Below, piece after piece: positions 17,665-25,324 of a stretch of DNA of 64,000 bases. Within the stretch, counting starts at the first letter, position 1. Every line of letters starts with the position of its first letter. Both the position numbers and the translations under genes were made by a program. The notes beneath the pieces were generated by a model. It had not been told where the DNA came from. It made no database searches and saw only the letters and a list, made by a program, of their open reading frames with translations. Origin of the DNA: Ectopseudomonas alcaliphila (GTDB lineage: Bacteria; Pseudomonadota; Gammaproteobacteria; Pseudomonadales; Pseudomonadaceae); contig NZ_FNAE01000003.1 in assembly GCF_900101755.1 (NCBI RefSeq), positions 276,715 through 340,714 on the forward strand, written 5' to 3'.

Positions 17665-18198
17665 ATGCCCACATTGGACAAGACCATTGCTCATCTCACC
17701 CGGTTGCAGGCCATCTGCGTGGAAGGACGGCGAACCTGTCGACTGCTCGCATCGGGCGCTCAGGACGCGTTGCTGCGGGACTTCCTTGGCGAACGCGAGC
17801 GGGACTACTCGGCGCTGATCGTCTGCCTGCAAATTCAGATCACCACCTACGGCGGCCGAGCGACGTGGCACGTTAGCCTGGCAGGACTTTGGCAGCGCTG
17901 TTGGTATGAGCTGACATCCCTGTTCGCACCCACCAATGACCGAACGAGGCTCGAAGTCGCATTACGGCTCGAAACCCGATCAAGACGGGGCTTCGAGTCG
18001 TTGCTTGCGCAAGAGCTGTCGCCAGAGTTTCACCAGCAACTGGACGGCTATCATCAGCGCACGATCGCCGCGGTGAAACAGCTGCAGAGCGCGCTCGAAC
18101 AGTGGCCCCATCTCGACACGCTCAAGCGCGAGCACCATCCAGACTCAGAGCAGATCGACAGCGAGCGTCACCCGCACAAATGGGGGCAGGGGACTTAA
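17665..18198 (+). CDS. divergent DUF2383-like paralogue
   Basis: A 177-residue helical protein with GGGAGG ahead of the ATG. It keeps the layout of the upstream DUF2383 protein: a first helix with ICVEGRRTCRLL (compare TCKDGEAGFKVC), a second helix with FLGERERDYSALIVCLQ, a GG loop (YGGRATWHVSLAGLWQRCW), a third helix and a final HQQLDGYHQRTIAAVKQLQ helix. Sequence identity is low and the C-terminus is a polar, histidine-rich tail. I infer an ancient tandem duplication. Function is unknown; stress or metal storage is only a guess. It converges with the aldehyde dehydrogenase gene, 20 bp away. Confidence 0.7.
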   Translation: MPTLDKTIAHLTRLQAICVEGRRTCRLLASGAQDALLRDFLGERERDYSALIVCLQIQITTYGGRATWHVSLAGLWQRCWYELTSLFAPTNDRTRLEVALRLETRSRRGFESLLAQELSPEFHQQLDGYHQRTIAAVKQLQSALEQWPHLDTLKREHHPDSEQIDSERHPHKWGQGT

Positions 18199-18218
18199 GG
18201 CATCCATCATCTGGAGCC

Positions 18219-19661
18219 TCATACGCTCAGACACAGGTATTTGATCTCCAGGTAATCCTCAATACCGTATTTGGAGCCTTCACGGCCCAAGCCCGAGGCC
18301 TTCATGCCGCCGAACGGTGCGACCTCGTTGGAAACAAGACCGGTGTTGACGCCGACCATGCCATATTCCAGGGCTTCCGCCACACGGAACACACGGCTCA
18401 GGTCACGCGCAAAGAAGTACGAGGCCAGACCGAACTCGGTGTCGTTCGACATCGCGATGACTTCGGCTTCGTCTTTGAAGCGAAACAGTGGAGCCAGTGG
18501 GCCGAATGTCTCTTCCTTGGCCACGGCGGCGTTATTTGGCACGTTGGTCAGGATGGTCGGCTCGAAGAAGTTGCCTTCAATGGACTTGCCGCCGGACAGC
18601 AGGGTGGCGCCTTTGGCAACCGCGTCCGCGATATGTTCCTTGACCTTGGCCACGGCTTTTTCGTCAATCAGGGGACCGGCGCTGGTGCCTTCTTCCAGAC
18701 CGTTACCGACCTTCAGTCTGGCCACAGCCACCTTCAACTTCTCGGCGAATGCGTCGTAGACCGAATCCTGAATGTACAGCCGGTTGGCACAGACGCAGGT
18801 CTGGCCGTTGTTGCGGTACTTGGAAATGATCGCGCCTTCGACGGCCTTATCCAGGTCTGCATCGTCGAACACGATGAATGGCGCGTTACCACCCAGTTCC
18901 AGCGAGACCTTCTTGATGTCCTTGGCGCATTCGGCCATCAGCTGACGACCGATTTCGGTCGAGCCGGTGAAGGTCAGTTTGCGTACCGTCGGGTTGCCGG
19001 TCAGCTCACTGCCGATGTCGCCGGCGCTGCCGGACACCACGTTGAACACGCCATTCGGGACGCCGGCACGCTGCGCCAACTCAGCCAAGGCGAATGCGGA
19101 GAATGGGGTTTGCGAAGCGGGCTTGAGTACCATGGTGCAACCGGCGGCCAGGGCCGGGCCGGCTTTACGGGTGATCATCGCGGCCGGGAAGTTCCACGGC
19201 GTGATGGCGGCGGTGACGCCGATCGGCTGTTTCATCACGATCAGGCGCTTGTCCGGCTGGTGGCCCGGAATGACATCGCCGTAGACACGCTTGGCTTCTT
19301 CGGCGAACCACTCGATGAAGGAGGCGGCGTATACGATTTCACCCTTGGCTTCGGCCAAGGGTTTGCCTTGCTCCAGGGTCATCAGACGCGCAAGGTCGTC
19401 CTGGTTCTCGATCATCAGTTCGAACCAGCGACGCAGCTTGTTGCCACGCTCCTTGGCGGTCAGTGCGCGCCAAGCCGGCAGTGCCTTGTCCGCGGCTTCA
19501 ATGGCTCGGCGGGTTTCGGCGGCGCCCATTTTCGGCACGCTGCCCAGAATTTCGCCCGTTGCCGGGTTGTCGACCTTGATCGTCTGACCATTGTCCGCGT
19601 CAACCCAGGAGCCATCGATGAAGGCTTGCTGGCGGAACAGCTGAGTGTCTTTGAGTTGCAT
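18219..19661 (-). CDS. gabD: succinate-semialdehyde dehydrogenase, NADP-type
   Basis: A 480-residue aldehyde dehydrogenase closely resembling Pseudomonas GabD across its length. It has the ITPWNFPAAMITRK cofactor segment, FTGSTEIGRQL, SLELGGNAPFIVF (catalytic Glu) and GQTCVCANRL (catalytic Cys). The ATG at 19661 has GGAG seven bases ahead. It oxidises succinate semialdehyde to succinate. No gabT transaminase is adjacent. It is instead the last gene after an acetolactate-synthase-like enzyme (75 bp gap), so the physiological substrate may be another aldehyde. The family assignment is firm; the pathway is not. Confidence 0.88.
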   Translation of the reverse strand: MQLKDTQLFRQQAFIDGSWVDADNGQTIKVDNPATGEILGSVPKMGAAETRRAIEAADKALPAWRALTAKERGNKLRRWFELMIENQDDLARLMTLEQGKPLAEAKGEIVYAASFIEWFAEEAKRVYGDVIPGHQPDKRLIVMKQPIGVTAAITPWNFPAAMITRKAGPALAAGCTMVLKPASQTPFSAFALAELAQRAGVPNGVFNVVSGSAGDIGSELTGNPTVRKLTFTGSTEIGRQLMAECAKDIKKVSLELGGNAPFIVFDDADLDKAVEGAIISKYRNNGQTCVCANRLYIQDSVYDAFAEKLKVAVARLKVGNGLEEGTSAGPLIDEKAVAKVKEHIADAVAKGATLLSGGKSIEGNFFEPTILTNVPNNAAVAKEETFGPLAPLFRFKDEAEVIAMSNDTEFGLASYFFARDLSRVFRVAEALEYGMVGVNTGLVSNEVAPFGGMKASGLGREGSKYGIEDYLEIKYLCLSV

Positions 19662-19736
19662 GATGAACTCCGATTTCAGTACGGAAAGACTGGCGGCACG
19701 GCAATGCCGCCATTGAGACAAGCGGGTATCGAGAGA

Positions 19737-21380
19737 TCAGACCAGAGCACTTCTTCTCTTGATTTCACTGTTGAGAATGAAATCATTTTCCGAGTAGTCC
19801 ACCGGACAATCGATCACGTGTACGCCTGGCTCGCTGATGCAACGCTGCAGTAGCGGCAGGAAGCCCTCGGCGCTTTCCACGCGATGGCCCTTGGCGCCGT
19901 AGCTTTGCGCATACATGACGAAGTCGGGGTTGCCGTAGTCCAGGCCGAAATCGGCGAAGCCCATGTTCGACTGCTTCCAGCGAATCATGCCGTAGCCGCC
20001 GTCGCGCAGGATGATGACCGTCAGGTTCATCTTCAGGCGTACTGCGGTCTCCAACTCCTGGCTGTTCATCATGAAACCACCGTCACCACATATCGCGACC
20101 ACCGGCCGGTCCGGGCAGACCAGGTGCGCAGCCATCGCCGACGGCAGACCTGCGCCCATGGTCGCCAGGGCGTTGTCGAGCAGCACGGTGTTCGGCTTGT
20201 GCGCCTTGTAGTTGCGCGCGAACCAGATCTTGTAGATGCCGTTATCCAGCGCGATGACGCCTTCGGACGGCAAGGCCTGACGTACGTCAGCGACGAAGCG
20301 CTGCGGGTAGATCGGGAAGCGGTTGTCGTCAGCACCCTCGACGATCTGTTCCTCGTTGGCTTCGCGAATCGCCATCAGCCGGCTGAAGTCCCAGTGCTCC
20401 TGAATGTTCAATGCTTCGCCGATCTGCCACACGGCGTTGGCGATATCGCCGATCACCTCCACCTGCGGGAAGTACACGGCATCGACTTCGGCGGAGCGGA
20501 AACTGATGTGGATGACTTCGGTACCGCCACGCACCATGAAGAACGGTGGCTTTTCGATCACGTCGTGGCCGATGTTGACGATCAGGTCGGCGGCCTCGAT
20601 GGCGCGGTGCACGAAATCGCCCGCGGACAGTGCGGCATTGCCCAGAAAGCGTGGGTGGCGCTCATCCACCACGCCCTTGCCCATCTGGGTGGTGACGAAG
20701 GGTATGCCGGTCTTGTCGATCAGTTGCTTGAGCACCTTGGCGGTCATCTTGCGGTTGGCGCCAGCGCCGATCACCAGAATGGGAGTGCGGGCGTTCTGCA
20801 GCTTCTCGACCGCGCCTTCAATCGCCTTGTGCTCGGCCAACGGGCGACGGTGCAGGCTCGGCGGAATCGGCGTGCTGTCGGTCTGCTCGGCGGCGATGTC
20901 TTCCGGCAGTTCCAGGTGCACGGCACCGGGCTTTTCTTCTTCAGCCAGGCGGAAAGCTTCGCGCATGCGAGCCGGAATGTTGTCGGCCGAAGCGAACTGG
21001 TGGGTGTATTTGGTGATGGGGGCCATCATCCCGCATACATCGATGATCTGGAACCGGCCCTGCTTGGATTTCTTGATCGGCTTCTGGCCGGTGATCATCA
21101 TCATCGGCATGCCGCCCAGATAGGCGTAGGCACCGGCGGTCACCAGGTTGGTGGCACCAGGGCCGAGGGTCGACAGGCTAACGCCGGTCTTGCCGGTCAG
21201 GCGGCCGTAGGTGGCGGCCATGAAACCTGCGGACTGCTCGTGACGGGTCAGTACCAGCTTGATCTTCGATTTGCGCAGAGACTCCAGCAGGTCGAGGTTT
21301 TCCTCACCCGGAATGCCGAATACGTATTCGACGCCTTCGTTTTCCAGGCATTGCACTACAACATCAGCGGCCTTGGTCAT
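19737..21380 (-). CDS. acetolactate-synthase-like ThDP enzyme
   Basis: A 547-residue thiamine-diphosphate enzyme with the three domains of the acetolactate synthase family. Features are YVFGIPGEENLDLLESL, LTRHEQSAGFMAATYGRLTG (activating Glu), LSTLGPGATNLVTAGAYAYL, and a C-terminal ThDP/Mg site ICGDGGFMMNSQELETAV. The usual NN after GDG-N(25) reads LRDGGYGM here, a variation also seen in catabolic enzymes. Length is close to catabolic AlsS types rather than IlvB. There is no regulatory subunit gene nearby. Paired with an aldehyde dehydrogenase, it might act as a decarboxylase or ligase feeding an aldehyde to that enzyme; this is inference. Confidence 0.85.
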   Translation of the reverse strand: MTKAADVVVQCLENEGVEYVFGIPGEENLDLLESLRKSKIKLVLTRHEQSAGFMAATYGRLTGKTGVSLSTLGPGATNLVTAGAYAYLGGMPMMMITGQKPIKKSKQGRFQIIDVCGMMAPITKYTHQFASADNIPARMREAFRLAEEEKPGAVHLELPEDIAAEQTDSTPIPPSLHRRPLAEHKAIEGAVEKLQNARTPILVIGAGANRKMTAKVLKQLIDKTGIPFVTTQMGKGVVDERHPRFLGNAALSAGDFVHRAIEAADLIVNIGHDVIEKPPFFMVRGGTEVIHISFRSAEVDAVYFPQVEVIGDIANAVWQIGEALNIQEHWDFSRLMAIREANEEQIVEGADDNRFPIYPQRFVADVRQALPSEGVIALDNGIYKIWFARNYKAHKPNTVLLDNALATMGAGLPSAMAAHLVCPDRPVVAICGDGGFMMNSQELETAVRLKMNLTVIILRDGGYGMIRWKQSNMGFADFGLDYGNPDFVMYAQSYGAKGHRVESAEGFLPLLQRCISEPGVHVIDCPVDYSENDFILNSEIKRRSALV

Positions 21381-21417
21381 TGCTTCACCTCACTGTCTGT
21401 GAGCGCTTGCGCGCAAT

Positions 21418-21762
21418 TTAAGGTACTGCCACGCCGAAGATGCCGTTTTGATCTTCATCTTTTCCGGTAGTGAAGGGCGCCCCCTCAATGTGGTAGACCG
21501 TCGGCTCTTCCGAAAAGTATTTCTCCAGACCCAGCATGAAGGTCTGATGGTCATCACTCGCCTCGAAACCTGGCGTATGGTCCTCGAGTGACGCCCAGCG
21601 CACGATCAGGTTGAATCGCTCGGGGCTTTCGATGCCAGGCGCGAGCATGTGGCCGCCATAACCCTTGGCGCGCTGGAGCAAGTGAACCACTTCGGCAAAT
21701 GCCTGTTTGAACTGTTCGACCTGTTCTTTGTGAACGGGCAGCAGTGCGATTTCATAGATCAT
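21418..21762 (-). CDS. ABM-domain (antibiotic biosynthesis monooxygenase-like) protein
   Basis: A 114-residue ferredoxin-fold protein. YEIALLPVHKEQVEQFKQAFAE opens the domain, FNLIVRWASLEDHTPGFEAS forms the central strand and helix, and FMLGLEKYF follows. ABM-domain proteins are small dimeric cofactor-free monooxygenases or accessory proteins. AGAGGAA lies ahead of the ATG. It sits between the MDR oxidoreductase and the ThDP enzyme on the same strand, with gaps of 40 and 37 bp, so the four genes are likely one operon. The substrate is unknown. Confidence 0.82.
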   Translation of the reverse strand: MIYEIALLPVHKEQVEQFKQAFAEVVHLLQRAKGYGGHMLAPGIESPERFNLIVRWASLEDHTPGFEASDDHQTFMLGLEKYFSEEPTVYHIEGAPFTTGKDEDQNGIFGVAVP

Positions 21763-21802
21763 TGCGGTATTCCTCTAGAGCAAGTTAGGCAGTTGCATGC
21801 AC

Positions 21803-22777
21803 TTACGGGGCGAGCGAGGGCTCGACGGCAATTGCGACTTTCCCGCGAAGACCATTGTTGGGCGTCTCCAGCAGCGCATGGGCGAGCCCGATGTCAGCGA
21901 GTGAGTAGACCGCGCCAATATGGGGGCGCAGCTGGCCACGCTCGACCAATGCCTTCAGCTCATCGAGCTTGCCGCGGTTCTGGCGGGTGAAGACGAAGTG
22001 GTAACTGGCATTCTTGCCCCAGGCCTGAATGAGGTTCTGCGGCTTGGCGATGTCCACGATCGAAACCACACGGCCGAGCTGGGCGAGCGCATCGGGGCTA
22101 CGGGTCAGGGTGTCGCCGCCGATGGTGTCGAAGATCACATCGACGCCGTGGCCATCGGTTTCCCGCAGGATGGCGTCAACGTAATCCTCTTGTTCGTAGT
22201 CGATGACCACGTCGGCACCCAGACCCCGGGCGAACTCGAAGTTCGCTTCGCGTACGGTGGTGAACACCCGAGCGCCAATGGCTTTTGCCACCTGGATCGC
22301 GACATGGCCCACGCCACCCGCACCGCCGTGGATCAGAATGCTTTCCCCGACCCTGAGCGATACACGCCCGATCAGGGCTTCCCAGACCGTCCCGCCTACC
22401 AGCGTCAGGCTTGCCGCCTCGAGATGGCTCAGCGATGCCGGCTTCTTGCCGATGATGCTTTCGGACGCAACGTGGTACTCGGCATAACTGCCATCGCCTT
22501 CGAAAATTTGCGTGGTGTACCAGACTTCGTCACCTGGCACGAAGCTCGTCACACCCGGACCGACGGCTTCGACGACGCCGGATACGTCATGCCCGGTAAT
22601 GGCAGGGAGAGGCACGTAGTCGACGTAGTCGCCACGACGCACCTGGTAATCCAACGGGTTGATGGAGGTTGCGTGAACCCGCACCAACACTTGCCCTGCC
22701 TGCGGTACGGGTTTGGTCACTTCGCTCAGCTCGAACGATTGCGGGCCGCCAAAGGATTTGAGTACTTGCGCTTTCAT
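21803..22777 (-). CDS. zinc-free MDR alcohol dehydrogenase / quinone oxidoreductase family
   Basis: A 324-residue medium-chain dehydrogenase/reductase. It has a GroES-like N-terminal domain ([34 protein letters not shown]) and the NAD(P)-binding motif [20 protein letters not shown] at about residues 150-170. The zinc-binding cysteine cluster is absent, so this belongs with quinone-oxidoreductase-like NADPH enzymes that reduce enones or quinones. It is the first gene of the apparent ADH-ABM-ALS-SSADH unit. The ATG at 22777 follows an AT-rich gap that probably holds the promoter. Confidence 0.88.
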   Translation of the reverse strand: MKAQVLKSFGGPQSFELSEVTKPVPQAGQVLVRVHATSINPLDYQVRRGDYVDYVPLPAITGHDVSGVVEAVGPGVTSFVPGDEVWYTTQIFEGDGSYAEYHVASESIIGKKPASLSHLEAASLTLVGGTVWEALIGRVSLRVGESILIHGGAGGVGHVAIQVAKAIGARVFTTVREANFEFARGLGADVVIDYEQEDYVDAILRETDGHGVDVIFDTIGGDTLTRSPDALAQLGRVVSIVDIAKPQNLIQAWGKNASYHFVFTRQNRGKLDELKALVERGQLRPHIGAVYSLADIGLAHALLETPNNGLRGKVAIAVEPSLAP

Positions 22778-23267
22778 TGTAAATCCTCGTATCTATGAGG
22801 CTTCAGAACGCTCGAGCCGAGCATGTTTCTTTCAGCATGCGATTCACAAAGAGGTCGTAGGCTGCGCTCTTGCTTGTTCCTTCGGCCGCCGGGTAGAAAA
22901 GAGTATTGCCAGCGGCAGTGACTTGCCTTGGACCAGACTATGGTTCTGGCATCAGGTTGCTGTGATCCATCCAGATGCGCGGGCGTGCTGGCGAGACTTC
23001 GGGAACAATGCTTGCTCCCAGGCCGGCGCCCCATCCTCCTTGCGGTCGACGAAGATGCCCTTGTGTCTGGAGTGGAGGAGTGGAGGCGATGTTGCAGTTG
23101 GGCGATGAGCAGCAATGGCGATAGCTGAATGCTTTGATTAGCTTGAGTGCTGCGCAGGCGGTTCGGCATTACTCGCGTTATGGCTTAAAGTAGACGGTTG
23201 CCGAAAGAACCGTCATGGCCATAGCCATGAAGGGCTTTCACTCTTTACATATAAGTGTGTGGTGAAG
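22778..23267. other. 490-bp gap without a confident gene
   Basis: No frame here has both a ribosome-binding site and protein-like composition. The section just ahead of the GNAT-Rnk gene (about 23150-23260) is AT-rich and probably contains its promoter. The left end likely holds the promoter of the MDR oxidoreductase. Nothing else is recognised. Confidence 0.4.
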
Positions 23268-24179
23268 ATGAACAAGCCTTTCATTTCGCTGTGCCCTGAA
23301 ATTACCCGGGCACACGCGCTGACGCTGATGGACTGGTTGCAGGATGAGCGCGTCACCTGCTATCTGAGCGATTCGCGTCATGTTTCCCGCTCCATCGAGC
23401 AAGCCATCGAACGAACTCAATTGCCGATCCTGACCCATCTGTTCAACCGGGGCGGCCGATTCTTCATGGCCTACGACCGGCAGGACACCCCGGTGGGCTT
23501 CGTCCGTCTGATCAAGACCGGTCCGATTTGCGAGATAGTCCTGGCCATCGGAGACAGCAATAAATGGGGCCAAAACCTTGGTGCCCGCACGATCCGCGAA
23601 GGCATGAAACTGGCCTTCCTCGACATGCGGGCCGAGAAGCTCATCGCCAAGATCCATCCGGACAACACGCGCTCGCTGAAAACCTTTCAACGCAGCGGTT
23701 TTCTGCTTGAGAGCGAAACGCCGACATTGAAGTCATTTGCCATGACGGCGGGGCGCTACCTCCAGCTCTTGCGTGAAGGCGCCGTTGGCGACTCCACGGG
23801 GATCTATATCACTGAAATCGACAAGGCCAGGCTCGAATGTCTGATCGCGCTCGAGCAAGGCCCGGCCGTTGTAGAACTTGAACATGAGCTTGAGCGGGCC
23901 ATCGTAGTCAAGCCGCAACAGGTGGCGTGCAATGTCGTCACGATGAACTCCAGGGCCTTGCTGCAGCTGGATGACGAAGAGATCGAAGTGGCCTTGGTCT
24001 ATCCTGAAGACGCGGACAGCAGCGCCGGCAAGCATTCGGTGTGTTCCGATATCGGCGCCGCCATCCTGGGCTATCAGGAGGGAGACGCCATCGACTGGCG
24101 AGTGTCTGATCGGACTCGCCGGATCGAGATCAGGAAAGTGCTATATCAGCCGGAGGCCGCGGGCGATTACCACCTGTAA
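23268..24179 (+). CDS. GNAT acetyltransferase fused to Rnk-like (GreA/GreB C-terminal) domain
   Basis: A 303-residue two-domain protein. Residues 1 to about 160 are GNAT-like (WLQDERVTCYLSDSRHV; WGQNLGARTIREGMKLAF as the acetyl-CoA loop; KIHPDNTRSLKTFQRSGF, the characteristic GNAT ending). Residues about 175-303 match Rnk, the nucleoside diphosphate kinase regulator: a coiled segment, then VACNVVTMNSRALLQLDDEE and the FKBP-like GreA/GreB C-terminal fold (SDIGAAILGYQEGDAIDWRV). Rnk-type domains can bind RNA polymerase. Upstream GTG codons at 23259 and 23262 are alternative starts; I use the ATG at 23268. It is monocistronic, with a large hairpin 25 bp downstream. Confidence 0.82.
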   Translation: MNKPFISLCPEITRAHALTLMDWLQDERVTCYLSDSRHVSRSIEQAIERTQLPILTHLFNRGGRFFMAYDRQDTPVGFVRLIKTGPICEIVLAIGDSNKWGQNLGARTIREGMKLAFLDMRAEKLIAKIHPDNTRSLKTFQRSGFLLESETPTLKSFAMTAGRYLQLLREGAVGDSTGIYITEIDKARLECLIALEQGPAVVELEHELERAIVVKPQQVACNVVTMNSRALLQLDDEEIEVALVYPEDADSSAGKHSVCSDIGAAILGYQEGDAIDWRVSDRTRRIEIRKVLYQPEAAGDYHL

Positions 24180-24204
24180 TTGCGCCTTTAGCTAAGGATT
24201 CGTT

Positions 24205-24257
24205 CATCAGGCATGAAGATCTCCCAAAGAGCGGGGGATCGCTTTACGTGCCTGATG
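24205..24257. repeat. long hairpin downstream of the GNAT-Rnk gene
   Basis: CATCAGGCA (24205-24213) pairs perfectly with TGCCTGATG (24249-24257). Inside it GATCTCCC can pair with GGGGGATC with one mismatch, giving a two-tier stem with a seven-base loop. No T-tract follows on either strand, so this is not a standard intrinsic terminator. It may protect the 3' end of the message or act as a protein-binding site. Confidence 0.5.
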
Positions 24258-24310
24258 CGAACCATCTGTCACAGTGGTTCACCGCATACTCAAGCCTATA
24301 CGCGATTTAA

Positions 24311-24326
24311 CATAATATATATTATG
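24311..24326. repeat. 16-bp perfect AT palindrome
   Basis: CATAATATATATTATG is self-complementary over 16 bases. It stands out in this GC-rich chromosome and lies in the 264-bp space between the GNAT-Rnk gene and the EexN-like lipoprotein gene. It could be an operator or a recombination scar. Confidence 0.4.
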
Positions 24327-24443
24327 CGAAGTTACGATCAGGGCAGTGCGAGCATGGCTTCTCCACTTTGCAGTCTGCCTTTTACAGCTACACGCAGGCT
24401 GAGACGTTCGCTAAGGCCTCGCACTGTGATCGCGTCACGCCAA

Positions 24444-24905
24444 TCAACGGTAGTAAATCGTACCGCCTTCAATAAAGAGCTGACGTTCTGCCTGGATCGC
24501 CATCAGGCATGAGTGCTGGTTCGCTTCGCCCCAGCCTTCACTTTTCTCACGACAGCTCTCGAGCTTGTCCCGCAGCGCGTATTTGTATTGCTTGTACCAG
24601 GCAACCGTTCGCTGGGATTCCGGTGTCTGTTCTGCCGCTTTGCGGTCCCGCGCTTTCAGCGCCTCGATTCTGATCGTTGCGGCTTTCAATTGAGCAGTTT
24701 TGGCATTGGCGCAAGCCTGCTCGGAAAGGCGAAAAGGCTTGTGATGGCAGATATGAAGGGCCTTCGATAGCTCCTTGGGGTTGTTGACGTACCACTCAAC
24801 TTCGGGACTGGGACGTTCGCCGCAACCCGCGAGCAGGAGCAATGCCATGCCGATCACTGTCATGACTGGACGACCCGTGTCGGGTAACAGGCGATGTATC
24901 AACAT
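24444..24905 (-). CDS. EexN-like lipoprotein
   Basis: A 153-residue predicted lipoprotein. The hydrophobic segment VIGMALLLLAGC supplies a lipobox with cysteine at about residue 28. After the anchor, VEWYVNNPKELSKALHICHHKP followed by EQACANAKTAQLKA resembles the EexN family of entry-exclusion lipoproteins from conjugative elements: a W-Y-x(3)-P start, two cysteines and an alanine-rich helix. No conjugation gene is nearby, so if the family call is right this is an orphan copy. Start at 24905 or at the internal Met15; the latter gives a more usual signal length. The AT-rich surroundings suggest past transfer. Confidence 0.6.
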   Translation of the reverse strand: MLIHRLLPDTGRPVMTVIGMALLLLAGCGERPSPEVEWYVNNPKELSKALHICHHKPFRLSEQACANAKTAQLKAATIRIEALKARDRKAAEQTPESQRTVAWYKQYKYALRDKLESCREKSEGWGEANQHSCLMAIQAERQLFIEGGTIYYR

Positions 24906-25026
24906 GGCGAACTCGAAAATCAGTGACTGTACCTGTTCAAGCAGTCCCTTGCACCGTGCGTGGCTTGTCAGGGTTAAGGGCTAGGGCCTGGACCGTCACG
25001 CACAGCGGACAGAGAAAGACGAAAAT

Positions 25027-25058
25027 AAAAAAAGGCCGCACTGGATCACCAGGCGGCC
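25027..25058 (-). terminator. intrinsic terminator of the 53-codon minus-strand gene
   Basis: On the minus strand GGCCGC-CTGG-(TGAT)-CCAG-T-GCGGCC forms a strong stem with one bulge and runs straight into seven T residues. The TGA of the small gene at 25046 lies in the loop. There is no larger minus-strand gene upstream that needs it, which supports a short transcript. Confidence 0.8.
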
Positions 25059-25207
25059 ACAAGTCGTCTTAACCAAAGGAGATGAAGTGGAGCCAGGCCG
25101 ACGGTTTCGGGAGAGATGCAAAAGCCGCCGCCCCTGGAATCTTCATCGGTGTGCAGCCTACCGCCATTCGCTGCCTGCACCTCATCGAAGGAGTCGATAG
25201 TGATCAT
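25046..25207 (-). CDS. small protein of 53 residues upstream of the OprD porin
   Basis: The minus-strand ATG at 25207 has GAAGG seven bases ahead. The 53-codon frame starts MITIDSFDEVQAANGGR, continues through a Gly-rich GGGFCISPETVG section and ends HLLWLRRLVAAW. Its stop lies inside the loop of a strong intrinsic terminator that serves only this strand. A ribosome-binding site, ordered composition and a dedicated terminator make it a probable real gene. A 42-codon plus-strand frame covers the same bases and is less convincing. I do not know the family. The amphipathic Trp/Leu/Arg end could contact membrane. Confidence 0.6.
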   Translation of the reverse strand: MITIDSFDEVQAANGGRLHTDEDSRGGGFCISPETVGLAPLHLLWLRRLVAAW

Positions 25208-25324
25208 TGATCGCCTTCAATAGTGCCTGCGCTGGCCCGGTGATATCACTAAGCGGTCCATCTGGACTGGGCCCTGTCTCGATGCGAGGCCTGACAAGAA
25301 AGCACACCAACACCGGGAGCACTC

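Noticed and set aside
24501..24512. Second copy of CATCAGGCATGA (first at 24205)
   Set aside because: It lies inside the lipoprotein coding sequence and lacks the pairing arm; probably chance.
25081..25206. 42-codon plus-strand frame (MKWSQADGFGRD...)
   Set aside because: It overlaps the better supported 53-codon minus-strand gene, and the GGAG touches the ATG, too close for normal initiation.
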